Origin: Candidatus Cloacimonadota bacterium
GTDB taxonomy: Bacteria; Muiribacteriota; UBA6191
DNA length: 62,528 nucleotides
Direction of reading: 5' to 3'
Assembly (NCBI GenBank): GCA_002402105.1
Contig: NVVD01000003.1
Location: 90,612 to 153,139 of the forward strand
Positions 54,307 to 62,528 of this stretch are shown here, in pieces (positions within the stretch are counted from its first letter, which is position 1; every line of letters starts with the position of its first letter). The notes under the pieces are model-generated. The model was given only the letters and a program-made list of their open reading frames with translations, had not been told where the DNA came from and made no database searches. The translations under genes and the position numbers were made by a program.

Positions 54307-55683
54307 ATGAATCAAGAAATAATTAAACTTAAAATAGGAATCGTCTCGCTACTTGGTTTTATCCTCTTTATTTATCTCATTTTTTATTTACAAGATAGAG
54401 ATTTTTATGTTTATCACGTAAGAGCAGGTTTCTCTGATATTCAGTTATTAATGAAAGATGCAAAAGTTAATTTATCTGGAGTTAAAATTGGTAAAGTCAG
54501 CAAAATGATTATTAATTTAAATCCAACTATTAGTAAAAAAGTTATTGTTACCTTAGAGATTAATAAAAATTATAAAATACCAAAAGGTTCTGAAATATCT
54601 ATTGCTAGTAGTGGTATGTTTGGCACAAACTATGTAAAAATAATTCCACCAATTAAAGTTCCTAAAAATGGTTTTACATACCTATCATTTACATCTGAAA
54701 AAATATTGCAAGGTTACTCAAATGCCAATTTTGACCAACTCATGCAACAAGGAAAAGAAGCTTTAACAAGATTAAATTTGTTATTAGATAATGTCAATCA
54801 AGTTACTGGCGATAAAAGTATTACAGAAGATATCAGAAGCATTGTTCAAAACCTTAAAAATACTAGTTCTCAGATGAACGACTTTATTTTATCTATCCGA
54901 CTAGACTTTAAAGATATTTCAAAAGACATAGTTAATATTACTAAAAATCTAAATTCTGTCCTTAGTAAAAACACTAAAAACTTCACAATTATTTCAAAAA
55001 ACATAGCTGAAATAACTACAAATAATAAAGATAAAATTAGTTCAATTATACAAAAAATTGAGCTCATATCAGATAGTATCTATGATGATGGTAAATTAAA
55101 AACATCCCTCCAAAAAATGAGAGATCACTTCTTAAAAATTGGAAATAACGTAGAAATTATTTCAAAAAAAGCTCGAAGTATTATTTCAAATCCTAAATTT
55201 GAGACAGATATTCATGATGCTATACAATCTGCTAGTAATGCTGCAAAGTCTCTAACTACCATCAAAGATAATCTCGATAATATTCAAACTGACTTTACCA
55301 GCCAACTTTTATATTCAACTGATAGTAACAAATTTAAAACTAATATCTACTCTGAAACTCAATTCAAAAATAAACGTCTTTTAAAAATAGGTTTTGAAGA
55401 TCTCCAAAACCTATCTGGAGTTTCTCACCTCCAAACAGGAATCAAAAAAGGTGCTTTTACATATCATGCTGGTTTATTACATGATAAATTTGGTGCTAGT
55501 ATAGAAAGAAGTATCTTTAAAAATAAAGCAAGCATTGGTATTGAAGCCTGGGGAACAGGCAAAACAAGTGCTAGAGTTTGGGGTAAAGTTAAAGTGAATC
55601 AAAAAACTGATATTTTATTAAGAGTCGATAAACTAAGTAAACAAAACAAAGACTTTTTAATGGGAGTCTCTCATGAATTTTAA
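54307..55683 (+). CDS. MlaD-like MCE-domain protein with long C-terminal extension
   Basis: 458 residues. One membrane helix (about 8-28) is followed by an MCE domain (about 35-120): KVNLSGVKIGKVSKMIINLN and IASSGMFGTNYVKIIPP. A long helical, coiled-coil-like region lies at about 130-350 (KDISKDIVNITKNLNSVLSK). The last 100 residues are beta-rich with alternating residues (FGASIERSIFKNKASIGIEA, RVWGKVKVNQKTDILLRV) and end in Phe, like an outer-membrane barrel segment. E. coli MlaD is about 183 residues; this one could reach towards the outer membrane. Confidence 0.88.
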   Translation: MNQEIIKLKIGIVSLLGFILFIYLIFYLQDRDFYVYHVRAGFSDIQLLMKDAKVNLSGVKIGKVSKMIINLNPTISKKVIVTLEINKNYKIPKGSEISIASSGMFGTNYVKIIPPIKVPKNGFTYLSFTSEKILQGYSNANFDQLMQQGKEALTRLNLLLDNVNQVTGDKSITEDIRSIVQNLKNTSSQMNDFILSIRLDFKDISKDIVNITKNLNSVLSKNTKNFTIISKNIAEITTNNKDKISSIIQKIELISDSIYDDGKLKTSLQKMRDHFLKIGNNVEIISKKARSIISNPKFETDIHDAIQSASNAAKSLTTIKDNLDNIQTDFTSQLLYSTDSNKFKTNIYSETQFKNKRLLKIGFEDLQNLSGVSHLQTGIKKGAFTYHAGLLHDKFGASIERSIFKNKASIGIEAWGTGKTSARVWGKVKVNQKTDILLRVDKLSKQNKDFLMGVSHEF

Positions 55684-55728
55684 AGTAAAATATTTTCTAC
55701 ATAAATAGCCCATTTTTGTATTATTCTG

Positions 55729-55757
55729 TTGAAATTTGATGCTTCTTGATATATAAT
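55729..55757 (+). promoter_or_regulatory. Sigma-70 promoter of bamA
   Basis: TTGAAA (55729-55734), 17-base spacer, perfect TATAAT (55752-55757). The start of bamA is 49 bases downstream with TAAGGA upstream of its ATG. Confidence 0.78.
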
Positions 55758-55805
55758 CTCGCCTGTCTCTTATACGTCCCCTAACAATTTCAATTAAGGA
55801 TAAAG

Positions 55806-57551
55806 ATGAAATCTCATCTAATATATTTACCTCTTGCAATTTTCTTAGTTACAGGTCTATTAGTTAGTAAAACTTTTGCTCTAACTCTATCATCTGGCTT
55901 AAGTACACCAAAAGCTAAAGATAAAACACCTTTATATCGTATAACTGATATAGATGTTAGAGGTAACCAAAATACTGCAAAACAAATCATCATGCTTTCT
56001 ATTGGTAGTCAGGTTGGTCAGTTTTTAACAAAAGAACAAGTCATCAAAGACGTTACAACCATTTATAAACTGGGTTATTTTCAAGCCCCTCCTCAACCAC
56101 AAACAGAAAGACATGGCTCTGGTGTTAGACTTGTTTTTTATGTTTCTGAAAATCCACAAGTTTCTTCAATAAAAATTGAAGGCAATACTTTGATACCAAG
56201 TGAAAAAATACTAGAAGACATCAGTACTAAAGTTGGTAGTGTTTTAAATATTAGACAATTATATGAAGATTTAGCTTTAATTTCTAAATTGTACAAAGAT
56301 AAAGGCTATATTTACTCAGGTATTTATGACCCAACAAAGCAAGTAAAAATTGATGGTACAGACATCATTTTAAAAATCAAAGAATCACGAATCAATAGCA
56401 TCAACATCAAAGGAAGCCGTAAAACTAGAAAATACGTAATTATGAGAGAGCTTTTAATGGAAGAGGGCCAAATCATCAAACAACAAAACCTTGTTGACTC
56501 TTTTAGAAATCTTAGAAATCTTGATTATTTTGAAATTGACAACCCTGATATTATAGTAAACCCAGAAAGTGGTGATGTAAATATTACTCTTAACCTAAAA
56601 GACACTAAAACTGGTACAGCTAGTTTTGGTGGAGGCTACAGTTCTTTAAACGGCTTTGTCGGCTTTGTCGATGCAACAGAAAGAAACTTTCGTGGAAAAG
56701 GACAAACTCTAAGAGTCAAAACCCAATTTGGTGGGGAGCAGGCTTATGAACTTGCCTTTACAGAGCCCTACTGGAGAGGTAAAAAACAAGCCGTTGGAGC
56801 ATCTATCTTTAGGACCATTGTTGATCGTGATGATATTAGAAACCAAACTCTCCTTTCAAGATTTGAAGAAAAAAGAGACGGTTATTCTTTATTTACCTCA
56901 TGGAGAAAGAAAAAAGATGAAAGTTTAACTCTACGATTTGTAGATGAAAGAATCTCAACAAGAATTTTAGCTGGTACACCAACAGCTCTATTTGATGACC
57001 ATCAACAAACTATTGGACTTAGCTGGGTTAGAGACAAAAGAGATAATTTTCAAAACGCTACAGATGGACATCGACACAGTTTTTCTTTTAGTACTACTGG
57101 TGGTATTCTTGCTGGTACAAACAATTTTAATAAATACTCATATGATTTTCGTAAATATATACCAACTAAAGTTTTTGCAAATGGAGAGGTTCTTGCATTC
57201 AGAACCAAACTTGCTTTAGCACATAAAATTGATGGTTTTATTCCTTATATTGATTTATGGTCAATTGGTGGCTCACAAACCTTAAGAGGTTATGAAGACA
57301 GAGAATTCGTTGGTAGAAAAATGTGGTTTTCTAACTTAGAGCTAAGACATCCTATTTCAAAGCAATTTTCTGCTGCTCTATTTGTTGATGCTGGAGCTGC
57401 TTGGGGTGAGTTCAACAGTTTTGAAATAAAAAAAGCTTACGGACTTGGTATTCGTTTTAAAACCCCTCTTGGACCTTTCCGTTTAGACTGGGCTAAAGCA
57501 ACTGATAGAAGCAGTGCCCAAATCCATTTCGGAATCGGTAACACATTCTAA
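55806..57551 (+). CDS. bamA: Outer-membrane assembly factor BamA/Omp85
   Basis: 581 residues. A signal peptide (about 1-25) is followed by three POTRA domains (about 40-118, 118-193, 195-270; YRITDIDVRGNQNT, VSSIKIEGNTLIPSEKI, INSINIKGSRKTRKYVI). A 16-strand barrel region follows with SIGGSQTLRGYEDREFVG (the conserved RGY/F loop) and C-terminal Phe (HFGIGNTF). E. coli BamA has five POTRA and about 810 residues. Three POTRA is the form seen in cyanobacteria and some other phyla. It inserts beta-barrel proteins into the outer membrane. Confidence 0.95.
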   Translation: MKSHLIYLPLAIFLVTGLLVSKTFALTLSSGLSTPKAKDKTPLYRITDIDVRGNQNTAKQIIMLSIGSQVGQFLTKEQVIKDVTTIYKLGYFQAPPQPQTERHGSGVRLVFYVSENPQVSSIKIEGNTLIPSEKILEDISTKVGSVLNIRQLYEDLALISKLYKDKGYIYSGIYDPTKQVKIDGTDIILKIKESRINSINIKGSRKTRKYVIMRELLMEEGQIIKQQNLVDSFRNLRNLDYFEIDNPDIIVNPESGDVNITLNLKDTKTGTASFGGGYSSLNGFVGFVDATERNFRGKGQTLRVKTQFGGEQAYELAFTEPYWRGKKQAVGASIFRTIVDRDDIRNQTLLSRFEEKRDGYSLFTSWRKKKDESLTLRFVDERISTRILAGTPTALFDDHQQTIGLSWVRDKRDNFQNATDGHRHSFSFSTTGGILAGTNNFNKYSYDFRKYIPTKVFANGEVLAFRTKLALAHKIDGFIPYIDLWSIGGSQTLRGYEDREFVGRKMWFSNLELRHPISKQFSAALFVDAGAAWGEFNSFEIKKAYGLGIRFKTPLGPFRLDWAKATDRSSAQIHFGIGNTF

Positions 57552-57575
57552 ATAATCTATAAATATCATTTAAAG

Positions 57576-57598
57576 AGAGGCTAAATAGCCTCTTTTTT
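57576..57598 (+). terminator. Rho-independent terminator after bamA
   Basis: Stem AGAGGCT / AGCCTCT with loop AAAT, followed by six T. Confidence 0.88.
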
Positions 57599-57631
57599 AT
57601 TTTCTATCTAATTTAAAAAACAGGACCTAAA

Positions 57632-59413
57632 ATGAGCAACTTTGTAACTAGAGAATGGCAAAAATTTAAAGATTATCAACTTGGAGAAGACTTATCTAAT
57701 TTAGAGTTATTTCTTGAAGCAGCTAGATTAACTCATAAACGAGTTGACCAAGATGGATACTTTCTTGTAAGACGAAATGGTTGGATTTTTGAAACAGGAC
57801 CAGACCCTGTTGAGTTTTGTGATCGAATCGTTCACCAAGCTCATGTTGAAGGTTTTTGTCATTATAGCCTATGGGTTATTTCTTCAGAACAAAACCCTTC
57901 TTTAACTGGCAAAGAAGCCAAGTTATTAAAAAACTTTAAACTAGATTCATTATTAAAATTTTCTACCCTTTTAGGAAAAGAAAACTTAGTTAGCTATCTT
58001 AGTATTAAAGATGGTATTTTACTCACAGATACTGTTATTACTGAAAAAAAAGATAATCAATTTTTAAAAGATAGCTATCAATCTAAGGTATTTTTAAAAA
58101 GAGATCAACAGCTAGATTTTCATAAAAAAAACTACCTAATTGAAGAAGAAAAAAGTCACTCGTTATTAGTTCAACTTGAGTTTACTAAAAGAGGCTTAAA
58201 ACTTGCTCAATCTAGTCAAGATGAAATTGAAGCATTGGCAAAAACTTTAAGCTTAAATATTTCTGAAGTTATTAGCCAAAAAGCCGCTCATCCTATCCCT
58301 GGTACATTTATGGGAACAGGTAAGTATAATGAACTTTTATTGCAACTTGAAGGTGAAGACTATTCTCATGTTTTATTAAACTGTAATGTTCCTAACTCTT
58401 TCAAAACTAGATTAGAAAATAAAGCTAGCGTAAAAGTTTGGGACCGTACTGATATCATTTTATCTATTTTTGAAAAGCATGCTCAAACTGATAGAGCAAA
58501 ACTTCAAGTAGAATTAGCCCGTTTAAGATGTTATGGAGAAGCCCAAATTATCGAGAGATTGAAAAAAAGAAATACAGGGGCTGAAAGTGGGATGGATGGT
58601 TCATTAGATTCTGCTCGGTACTATCTCAATCAAAGAAAAAAAGAAATCAAAAATCAACTCGAAAAAATTAATCGACAAGATGAAACAAAACGTAAAACAA
58701 GAAATGAAAATCGTCCACCTTCTATCGCATTGATTGGTTATACTAATGTTGGTAAATCTACTTTATTTAATCAGTTTTTAAGTCGCTATGAAGTAGAAGT
58801 TGAAAATGTATATTTTAAAACATTAGATACTACAACCAGAACTCTTGAAATTTCTAAGCACTCCACTATTTTAATCTCAGATACTGTTGGTTTTATTAAA
58901 AAGCTTCCATCTGATTTACAATTGGCCTTTTTTACCACACTAGCTGAATCTAAAAACTGTAATCAATTACTGATACTTTTAGACCCTTCTGGTGGATTAG
59001 ATGTTGAAGAGCAAATCACTTGTATGAAAGATGCCTTGCATCAAATAGAGCGCTACGACGAAGAAAATTGGTATTTTGCCATTAACAAAGAAGATCTTTT
59101 AGACTCCGAAGAAAAAAAGAGACTTCAAGATGAACTAGGAATTGATATCTTTTTTAGTGCAAAAAGTCCAGAAAGTGTTGAAAAGTTAAAAAACTTTATT
59201 GTTGAAAAAATCGGTTCATCCATGATCGAAAAAAACATCAAACTTTCTTATGCTGATTACGGTAAAATTCATGAACTTAAAAACTTTACGACCTTACCAG
59301 AGGACCCTATTTATAAAGATGATTATATTACAATTAAACTACAATATAGCAATGAAAATTTATATAAAATTGAAAATTGCTTAGGTTTAAAACTAGATGA
59401 TATTTTAGTTTGA
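57632..59413 (+). CDS. hflX: GTPase HflX with long N-terminal extension
   Basis: 593 residues against about 420 in most bacteria. The first about 185 residues are an extra domain of unknown type (YFLVRRNGWIFETGPDPVEF, FCHYSLWVISSEQNP). The HflX core follows: HPIPGTFMGTGKYNELLLQL, DRTDIILSIFEKHAQTDRAK, QVELARLRC, P-loop GYTNVGKSTLFNQF, DTVGFIKKLP and NKEDLL. HflX splits stalled or heat-damaged ribosomes. Its end overlaps the convergent ABC gene by nine bases. Confidence 0.94.
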   Translation: MSNFVTREWQKFKDYQLGEDLSNLELFLEAARLTHKRVDQDGYFLVRRNGWIFETGPDPVEFCDRIVHQAHVEGFCHYSLWVISSEQNPSLTGKEAKLLKNFKLDSLLKFSTLLGKENLVSYLSIKDGILLTDTVITEKKDNQFLKDSYQSKVFLKRDQQLDFHKKNYLIEEEKSHSLLVQLEFTKRGLKLAQSSQDEIEALAKTLSLNISEVISQKAAHPIPGTFMGTGKYNELLLQLEGEDYSHVLLNCNVPNSFKTRLENKASVKVWDRTDIILSIFEKHAQTDRAKLQVELARLRCYGEAQIIERLKKRNTGAESGMDGSLDSARYYLNQRKKEIKNQLEKINRQDETKRKTRNENRPPSIALIGYTNVGKSTLFNQFLSRYEVEVENVYFKTLDTTTRTLEISKHSTILISDTVGFIKKLPSDLQLAFFTTLAESKNCNQLLILLDPSGGLDVEEQITCMKDALHQIERYDEENWYFAINKEDLLDSEEKKRLQDELGIDIFFSAKSPESVEKLKNFIVEKIGSSMIEKNIKLSYADYGKIHELKNFTTLPEDPIYKDDYITIKLQYSNENLYKIENCLGLKLDDILV

Positions 59414-60145
59414 GGATTCAAAAATATCATCTAATGAAAAGCTCAAATCAGTTTTAGCCTGAATGGGCTTTTCTACTTTTTCAAATCGATCAATTAAGCC
59501 ATCTTTTAAGTACATGATTCTTTTGGTATGTTGTGCAATGTCTGGCTCATGAGTTACCATAATGATTGTTTTACCTAATCTATTTAGATATTGTAAAATA
59601 GCCATAATATCATTACCTGTTTTTGAATCTAAATTACCTGTTGGCTCATCAGCCATAATAATAGATGGATTATTTAATAACGACCTAGCAATTGCAACCC
59701 TTTGACATTGGCCACCCGATAGTTGAGAGGGACGAAAATAAACTCGTTCTCCTAAACCGATTGCTTCCAATAATTTGATCGCTGTTTGTTCTGATACTTC
59801 GCTATTTTTTCCGTAATGAGATGGTAATAAAACATTTTCTAAAACAGTATTTTGAGGTATCAAGTGAAAAGCTTGAAATACAAACCCAATTTCTTGATTT
59901 CTAATCAAAGAAAGTTCTGAGTCATTCATGTTATCAACAGAATGGTTTTTTAAATAATATCTACCTTTTGTAGGTTTATCTAATGCACCCAAAATATGCA
60001 TCAAAGTTGATTTACCTGAGCCAGATGGCCCCATTATAGATAAAAAGTCACCTTCTTCAATTTCGAAATCTATTCCCTTTAAAATCTTAAACTCTTCAAC
60101 TTCTGAATAATAAGATTTTGTTAAACCTTTAACTTGCAATAACAT
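59405..60145 (-). CDS. LolD/MacB-type ABC transporter ATPase
   Basis: 246 residues. Walker A GPSGSGKSTLMHI, Q-loop FVFQAFHLIPQNTVLEN, signature LSGGQCQRVAIARSLL, Walker B IIMADEPTGNLDS, H-loop VTHEP. The DEPTGNLDS and HLIP features place it in the LolD/MacB/FtsE group, which works with FtsX-like permeases in lipoprotein release or efflux. No permease gene is adjacent, so the partner must be elsewhere. Confidence 0.93.
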   Translation of the reverse strand: MLLQVKGLTKSYYSEVEEFKILKGIDFEIEEGDFLSIMGPSGSGKSTLMHILGALDKPTKGRYYLKNHSVDNMNDSELSLIRNQEIGFVFQAFHLIPQNTVLENVLLPSHYGKNSEVSEQTAIKLLEAIGLGERVYFRPSQLSGGQCQRVAIARSLLNNPSIIMADEPTGNLDSKTGNDIMAILQYLNRLGKTIIMVTHEPDIAQHTKRIMYLKDGLIDRFEKVEKPIQAKTDLSFSLDDIFESSN

Positions 60146-60238
60146 AAACTACCTATCATTAAATAAATCACACCTATTGTCATACCTTTATATACCCTAA
60201 ACAATAAAAGCACATATATTTAGGTAAGTACTTCTAAG

Positions 60239-60266
60239 ATTTTACATGAGACTCACCTTATTACAA
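60239..60266 (-). promoter_or_regulatory. Candidate promoter of the LolD-like gene
   Basis: -35 TTGTAA (60266-60261), 16-base spacer, -10 TAAAAT (60244-60239) with TG before the -10. It leaves a leader of about 90 bases. Confidence 0.4.
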
Positions 60267-60306
60267 GTGAATGTATCAAATTTTAAAAATAACACTCTCT
60301 CTTTTC

Positions 60307-60335
60307 TTGTAATAGAATATTTTGCCTTATATAAT
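60307..60335 (+). promoter_or_regulatory. Sigma-70 promoter of the zf-TFIIB gene
   Basis: TTGTAA (60307-60312), 17-base spacer, perfect TATAAT (60330-60335); ATG at 60368 with TTAGGAG upstream. Confidence 0.75.
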
Positions 60336-60367
60336 ACTAAAAAATAATAAATTACTTAGGAGTCGTA

Positions 60368-60832
60368 ATGGCACTTGATAAAGCAAAACTTAGAGCACTT
60401 ATTAGAAAAAACGCTGGTCTTGAATCAACAGCAGATTGTCCTTGCTGTAAAATAGGCTTAAGCCCTATGACTATTGAAGGAGTCGACACAGACTTTTGTC
60501 CAGATTGTCACGGAGTTTGGTTAGATGCTGGAGAAGCATCTGATATAGCAGAAGGACTTGATGATTTTCCTAATTTTGATTGGTCATGGTCTAATAGAAA
60601 AGAAACTAAAAAGCTTTCACCAAGAGATCCTGGTGTTTATTTATGGGAGCTACCATACACAAAAGGTAAATCACTTTTAGTTGACTATTGCCTTAAAAGC
60701 AAAGGAATCTGGTTAGACTGCTCTGAAATTGCAGAACTCGAAGGAATCATAGCAGATCAGGTTGACCCCAATCAAAGACTTAACAAATTAGCCAATCAGC
60801 TTAAAAAAGATGGTTTTTTAGTTTTAACTTAA
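60368..60832 (+). CDS. zf-TFIIB domain protein with a second, degenerate copy
   Basis: 154 residues. Residues 24-62 are a zf-TFIIB zinc ribbon: CPCCKIGLSPM, then FCPDCHGVWLDAGEASDI. Residues about 88-130 echo it (VDYCLKSKGIWLDCSEIAEL) but have lost most cysteines. The family is small and of unknown function, probably nucleic-acid or protein binding. It is a single gene between its own promoter and terminator. Confidence 0.85.
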   Translation: MALDKAKLRALIRKNAGLESTADCPCCKIGLSPMTIEGVDTDFCPDCHGVWLDAGEASDIAEGLDDFPNFDWSWSNRKETKKLSPRDPGVYLWELPYTKGKSLLVDYCLKSKGIWLDCSEIAELEGIIADQVDPNQRLNKLANQLKKDGFLVLT

Positions 60833-60850
60833 TTCATTTTTTAACATAGT

Positions 60851-60876
60851 CTCAATTATTTAATTGAGGCTTTTTT
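60851..60876 (+). terminator. Rho-independent terminator after the zf-TFIIB gene
   Basis: CTCAATTATTTAATTGAG (stem CTCAAT / ATTGAG) followed by GC and a six-T run. Confidence 0.82.
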
Positions 60877-60943
60877 ATTTCTTTACTTTCTTTAAATTTT
60901 ATATTAAAACTACAAAAACTATAACTCAAAAAAAAGGTTCAAT

Positions 60944-61993
60944 ATGTCTATTATATCAGTCATCATGGCAGGTGGAGTCGGTTCAAGATTCTTTCCACTT
61001 TCAACAGAAAAAAAACCAAAACAATTTTTAAGTCTATTTTCTAAAAATCCAATGATTTCTGATACCTATGAAAGAATATTACCTATTATTCCAAAAGAAG
61101 ATATTTTAATCTCTACAAACTCTGATTTTGTCCCTTTAGTTTTAGATGCTATTGATGGAGTAAAGGCTTCTCAATGTGTTAAAGAACCATGCGGAAGAAA
61201 CACCGCTCCTGCACTTGGATTAATCGCTTTGCTTGCTAGTAAAAGAGCTAAAGACTGTGTTGTAGTATCGCTACACTCTGACCACCATATCATTAAAGAG
61301 GCTAAATTTTTATCTGTTATTCAATCAGCCATAGAAATAGCTAAAACAAAAAATATAGTTACATTAGGCATAGAGCCCTCTTACCCCGAAACTGGTTATG
61401 GCTATATCCAAGCAGATAAAAAAACTTTTAACTCACCAGGCAAACATAAATTTCACACAGTAGGTGCTTTCAAAGAAAAACCAGATATTGATACAGCCCA
61501 AAAATATATAGATTCTGGCAACTATTTCTGGAACTCAGGAATGTTTATTTTTCGAGCCGACCATATGCTTGAAGAAATGAAAACTCATTGTTTTGAACTT
61601 TATCAAGGTTTAATGGAACTAGATAAATATACAGATGATTTAGACTCTGCTGAGTTTATTGAATGCTATAAAAATTTACCTAGTATCTCGATTGATGTTG
61701 CTGTCATGGAAAACTCAAAAAATGTTAATGTTATCCCATGTGAAATCGGATGGAGTGATGTTGGCTCGTACTTATCACTACATAAATTAAAGGACAAAGA
61801 TGAAAATCAAAATGTACTTATTGGTGATAACCCTTTCAAAAGCATTGATTCAAGTAATAATTTAATTGTTTCTGAGTTTGCTGGTAAAAAAATAGGTATT
61901 CTATCTGTCAAAGATTTAATGATTATTGATTCTAAAGATTTTTTACTCATCGGAAATATCAATTCTAGCCAATTAGTAAAAGAATTTAAATAA
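60944..61993 (+). CDS. manC: Mannose-1-phosphate guanylyltransferase
   Basis: 349 residues, the short form without the C-terminal isomerase domain. Nucleotide-binding MAGGVGSRFFPLSTEKKPKQ, then CGRNTAPALGLIALL, VVSLHSDHHI, GYGYIQAD, FKEKPD, GNYFWNSGMFIFRAD and IGWSDVGSY, the standard pattern of the family. It makes GDP-mannose from mannose-1-phosphate and GTP for surface polysaccharide or glycan. Start ATG with AAAAGG before it. Confidence 0.94.
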   Translation: MSIISVIMAGGVGSRFFPLSTEKKPKQFLSLFSKNPMISDTYERILPIIPKEDILISTNSDFVPLVLDAIDGVKASQCVKEPCGRNTAPALGLIALLASKRAKDCVVVSLHSDHHIIKEAKFLSVIQSAIEIAKTKNIVTLGIEPSYPETGYGYIQADKKTFNSPGKHKFHTVGAFKEKPDIDTAQKYIDSGNYFWNSGMFIFRADHMLEEMKTHCFELYQGLMELDKYTDDLDSAEFIECYKNLPSISIDVAVMENSKNVNVIPCEIGWSDVGSYLSLHKLKDKDENQNVLIGDNPFKSIDSSNNLIVSEFAGKKIGILSVKDLMIIDSKDFLLIGNINSSQLVKEFK

Positions 61994-62071
61994 AACAAAG
62001 TCAAACAAAAATGATTCAAATAGTACATCTTCAACATAGTTCATACAAAAAGTGATGATTTTATTAATATT

Positions 62072-62099
62072 TTGTCAAGCTTTTGCCGATAGTTAATAT
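62072..62099 (+). promoter_or_regulatory. Sigma-70 promoter of the last gene
   Basis: TTGTCA (62072-62077), 16-base spacer, TAATAT (62094-62099); ATG at 62134 with ACGGAGGGG upstream. Confidence 0.6.
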
Positions 62100-62133
62100 G
62101 TAAGAAAGTAAAATAAATTAACGGAGGGGCAAC

Positions 62134-62526
62134 ATGAGTGAGTCAGTATTAAAAGAAATTTTTCCATATTTCAAAGAGAAAACAACTAAAATTTCAAGGA
62201 ATAATTTAAACTCTTTAAAAAAATCAACTTATAAGCAAGATAGTTCAAATAGTTTAAAACCAGAGGTAATTGATAAAATCATCTCTGAAATTACTACTAA
62301 AAAATCTGTTAATAGAGCTGAACTATTAGAAACTGTTTTATTTACATCAGAAAACGAAACAATCAAAAAATCTGTTATTCAAGAGTTAATCAGACTCAAA
62401 TCAAATGACTTACATGAAGTACTTAAGAAATACTTAAAAGATAACAAAGAAAATACTCCATCTAAATTAGAAGCCATTAGAGCACTTGGTAAAGTAGCTA
62501 TACAAAGGTACATGATTAGAAAATAA
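62134..62526 (+). CDS. HEAT-repeat-like protein, possibly cut short at the window edge
   Basis: 130 residues. A Lys/Ser-rich N-terminus is followed by helical pairs VNRAELLETVLFTSENETIK, VIQELIRLKSNDLHEVLKKY and KLEAIRALGKVAIQRYMIRK, which look like HEAT/PBS repeats. It has a strong ribosome-binding site and promoter. The stop comes two bases before the end of the window in the middle of a repeat, so a frameshift or a truly short protein are both possible. Confidence 0.6.
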   Translation: MSESVLKEIFPYFKEKTTKISRNNLNSLKKSTYKQDSSNSLKPEVIDKIISEITTKKSVNRAELLETVLFTSENETIKKSVIQELIRLKSNDLHEVLKKYLKDNKENTPSKLEAIRALGKVAIQRYMIRK

Positions 62527-62528
62527 AC

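Overview
The window is AT-rich and gene-dense and comes from a bacterium with an outer membrane. It carries a BamA/Omp85 assembly protein, MlaE-MlaF-MlaD phospholipid transport genes, a LolD-like ATPase, lipoproteins with lipoboxes and type IV pilin-like proteins. It also has SpoVG, a FliA/WhiG-type sigma factor and a phosphodiester glycosidase with an AMIN-like N-terminus. That mix fits a deep-branching diderm lineage, for example a relative of Cyanobacteria such as Margulisbacteria. The placement is inference from gene content, because no rRNA is present.

Layout. 1-4.4 kb (minus): start of an acyl-CoA carboxylase carboxyltransferase, a membrane TPR protein with an Mrr-like tail, and xseB/xseA. 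4.5-6.9 kb: a small membrane protein, then a tRNA-Tyr / tRNA-Thr / tuf unit with a clear sigma-70 promoter, and an FmdB-type zinc ribbon gene. 7.0-16.5 kb (minus): an eight-gene MoxR-DUF58-Bat operon with two von Willebrand A proteins and a parvulin-like membrane protein. 16.6-28.6 kb: an accessory island (below). 28.6-32.9 kb (minus) and 35.8-44.3 kb (plus): two pilin-like gene clusters with very large PilX/GspK-like proteins, separated by a TPR protein, smpB and two unknown genes. 44.4-52.6 kb: spoVG, tRNA-Gln, a TPR protein, pth, the sigma factor, a decayed glycosyltransferase/GtrA locus, three small unknown genes and the glycosidase. 52.7-62.5 kb: mlaE-mlaF-mlaD, bamA, hflX, a lolD-like gene, a zf-TFIIB protein, a mannose-1-phosphate guanylyltransferase and a HEAT-like protein.

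The island is the most unusual part. It has two paralogous Ser/Thr kinases whose C-termini are formylglycine-generating-enzyme (SUMF1) folds of the C-type-lectin class. One kinase lies at the end of an operon with a metallophosphatase and a protein with an FHA-like domain, so the set looks like a phospho-signalling module. The last 135 bp of the two kinase genes align without gaps. They differ at 22 of 33 internal codons, then are identical over the final 27 bases, and a short hairpin follows the stop codon in each. This is the layout expected of target (variable-repeat) genes of a diversity-generating retroelement. No reverse transcriptase or template repeat is in the window, so the idea is a hypothesis to be tested on the rest of the genome. 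The stretch downstream of both kinase genes (about 280 bp) is a shared non-coding cassette, and an Rpn-type nuclease gene or its remnant abuts it in both places. The island also holds a family of hairpin-forming intergenic repeats, with paired changes that keep the palindromes intact.
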